A stretch of DNA of 64,000 nt from Favolaschia claudopus (lineage: Eukaryota > Basidiomycota > Agaricomycetes > Agaricales > Mycenaceae), in NCBI GenBank assembly GCA_037176885.1, contig JAWWNJ010000020.1, positions 1,178,001 through 1,242,000 on the forward strand, written 5' to 3'. The position numbers were made by a program, and so were the translations under genes. Of the stretch, positions 63,933-64,000 are shown in pieces. Within the stretch, counting starts at the first letter, position 1. Each line of letters begins with the position of its first letter. The notes beneath the pieces are model-generated. The model was not told the DNA's origin and made no database searches. It saw nothing but the letters and a program-made list of their open reading frames with translations.

Positions 63933-64000
63933 TACAGTGGCGGCGCCATCTGATGCCACCCCTAAAAACTAATAGAACAGCCCATTTCTGGAACTTTTGA
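63933..64000. mobile_element. TA-type MITE (CAGTGGCGGCG family), cut by window end
   Basis: Starts TACAGTGGCGGCGCCATCTG and continues GATGCCACCCCTAAAAACTA as in the copies at 11521 and 45208. Its left TA lies about 35 bp upstream of an exon of the 63.1-63.9 kb gene. Confidence 0.92.

Overview
The window looks like a transposon-dense stretch of an Agaricomycete (mushroom-forming basidiomycete) nuclear genome. The evidence is short spliceosomal introns of about 45-70 bp (GTRNGT...YAG, often with a CTAAC-like branch site), a multi-exon zinc-finger/alpha-kinase gene, a NACHT-type WD40 remnant, and basidiomycete-style transposons (Helitron, Ngaro/DIRS-like, chromovirus, DDE transposase, LINE). I cannot name the genus. 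Little is intact: most coding pieces are frameshifted, truncated or cut by younger insertions, and most of the rest is dispersed repeats and non-autonomous elements (MITEs).

Layout. 0-9 kb: N-terminal Helitron pieces on both strands (338-1292 minus; 4687-6264 plus), a Helitron helicase C-terminus (8.7-8.9 kb, minus), fold-back MITEs and a 170-bp TA-flanked MITE. 9.5-11.4 kb: degraded Ngaro/DIRS-like retrotransposon (gag, zinc module, start of RT; minus). 11.5-14.4 kb: compound MITE, a 908-bp hAT-like element with an 8-bp target duplication, and a double hairpin. 14.7-17.5 kb: chromovirus remnant carrying a solo LTR and a hAT-like MITE, followed by a tRNA-like sequence. 17.8-20.9 kb: second Ty3-like element, a Copia-like zinc-knuckle gag and a heptad-repeat coiled-coil ORF (all minus). 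21.7-25.9 kb: the clearest host-type genes, a divergent pair made of an integrase-core-like gene (minus) and an alpha-kinase gene (plus). 26.9-33.4 kb: small fragments, MITEs and a spliced but frameshifted DDE transposase. 35.2-37.3 kb: tRNA-like palindrome, LINE C-terminus, Ty3 integrase fragment, repeats. 37.9-43 kb: weak ORFs and two non-autonomous DNA transposons. 43.5-44.3 kb: C-terminal WD40 part of an NLR-like protein. 45-60 kb: almost wholly MITEs, hairpins and small transposase or RT scraps. 60.7-64 kb: two hypothetical genes among MITEs; the last runs into the window edge next to a MITE.

The only plausible functional unit is the divergent pair at 21.7-25.9 kb. All supported exon junctions of the kinase gene keep frame, but it carries an in-frame TAG inside the kinase domain. 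The integrase-like gene keeps candidate DDE residues but has a stop/splice defect. The rest is a nested archive of insertions that can be ordered in time from target-site duplications and interrupted reading frames.
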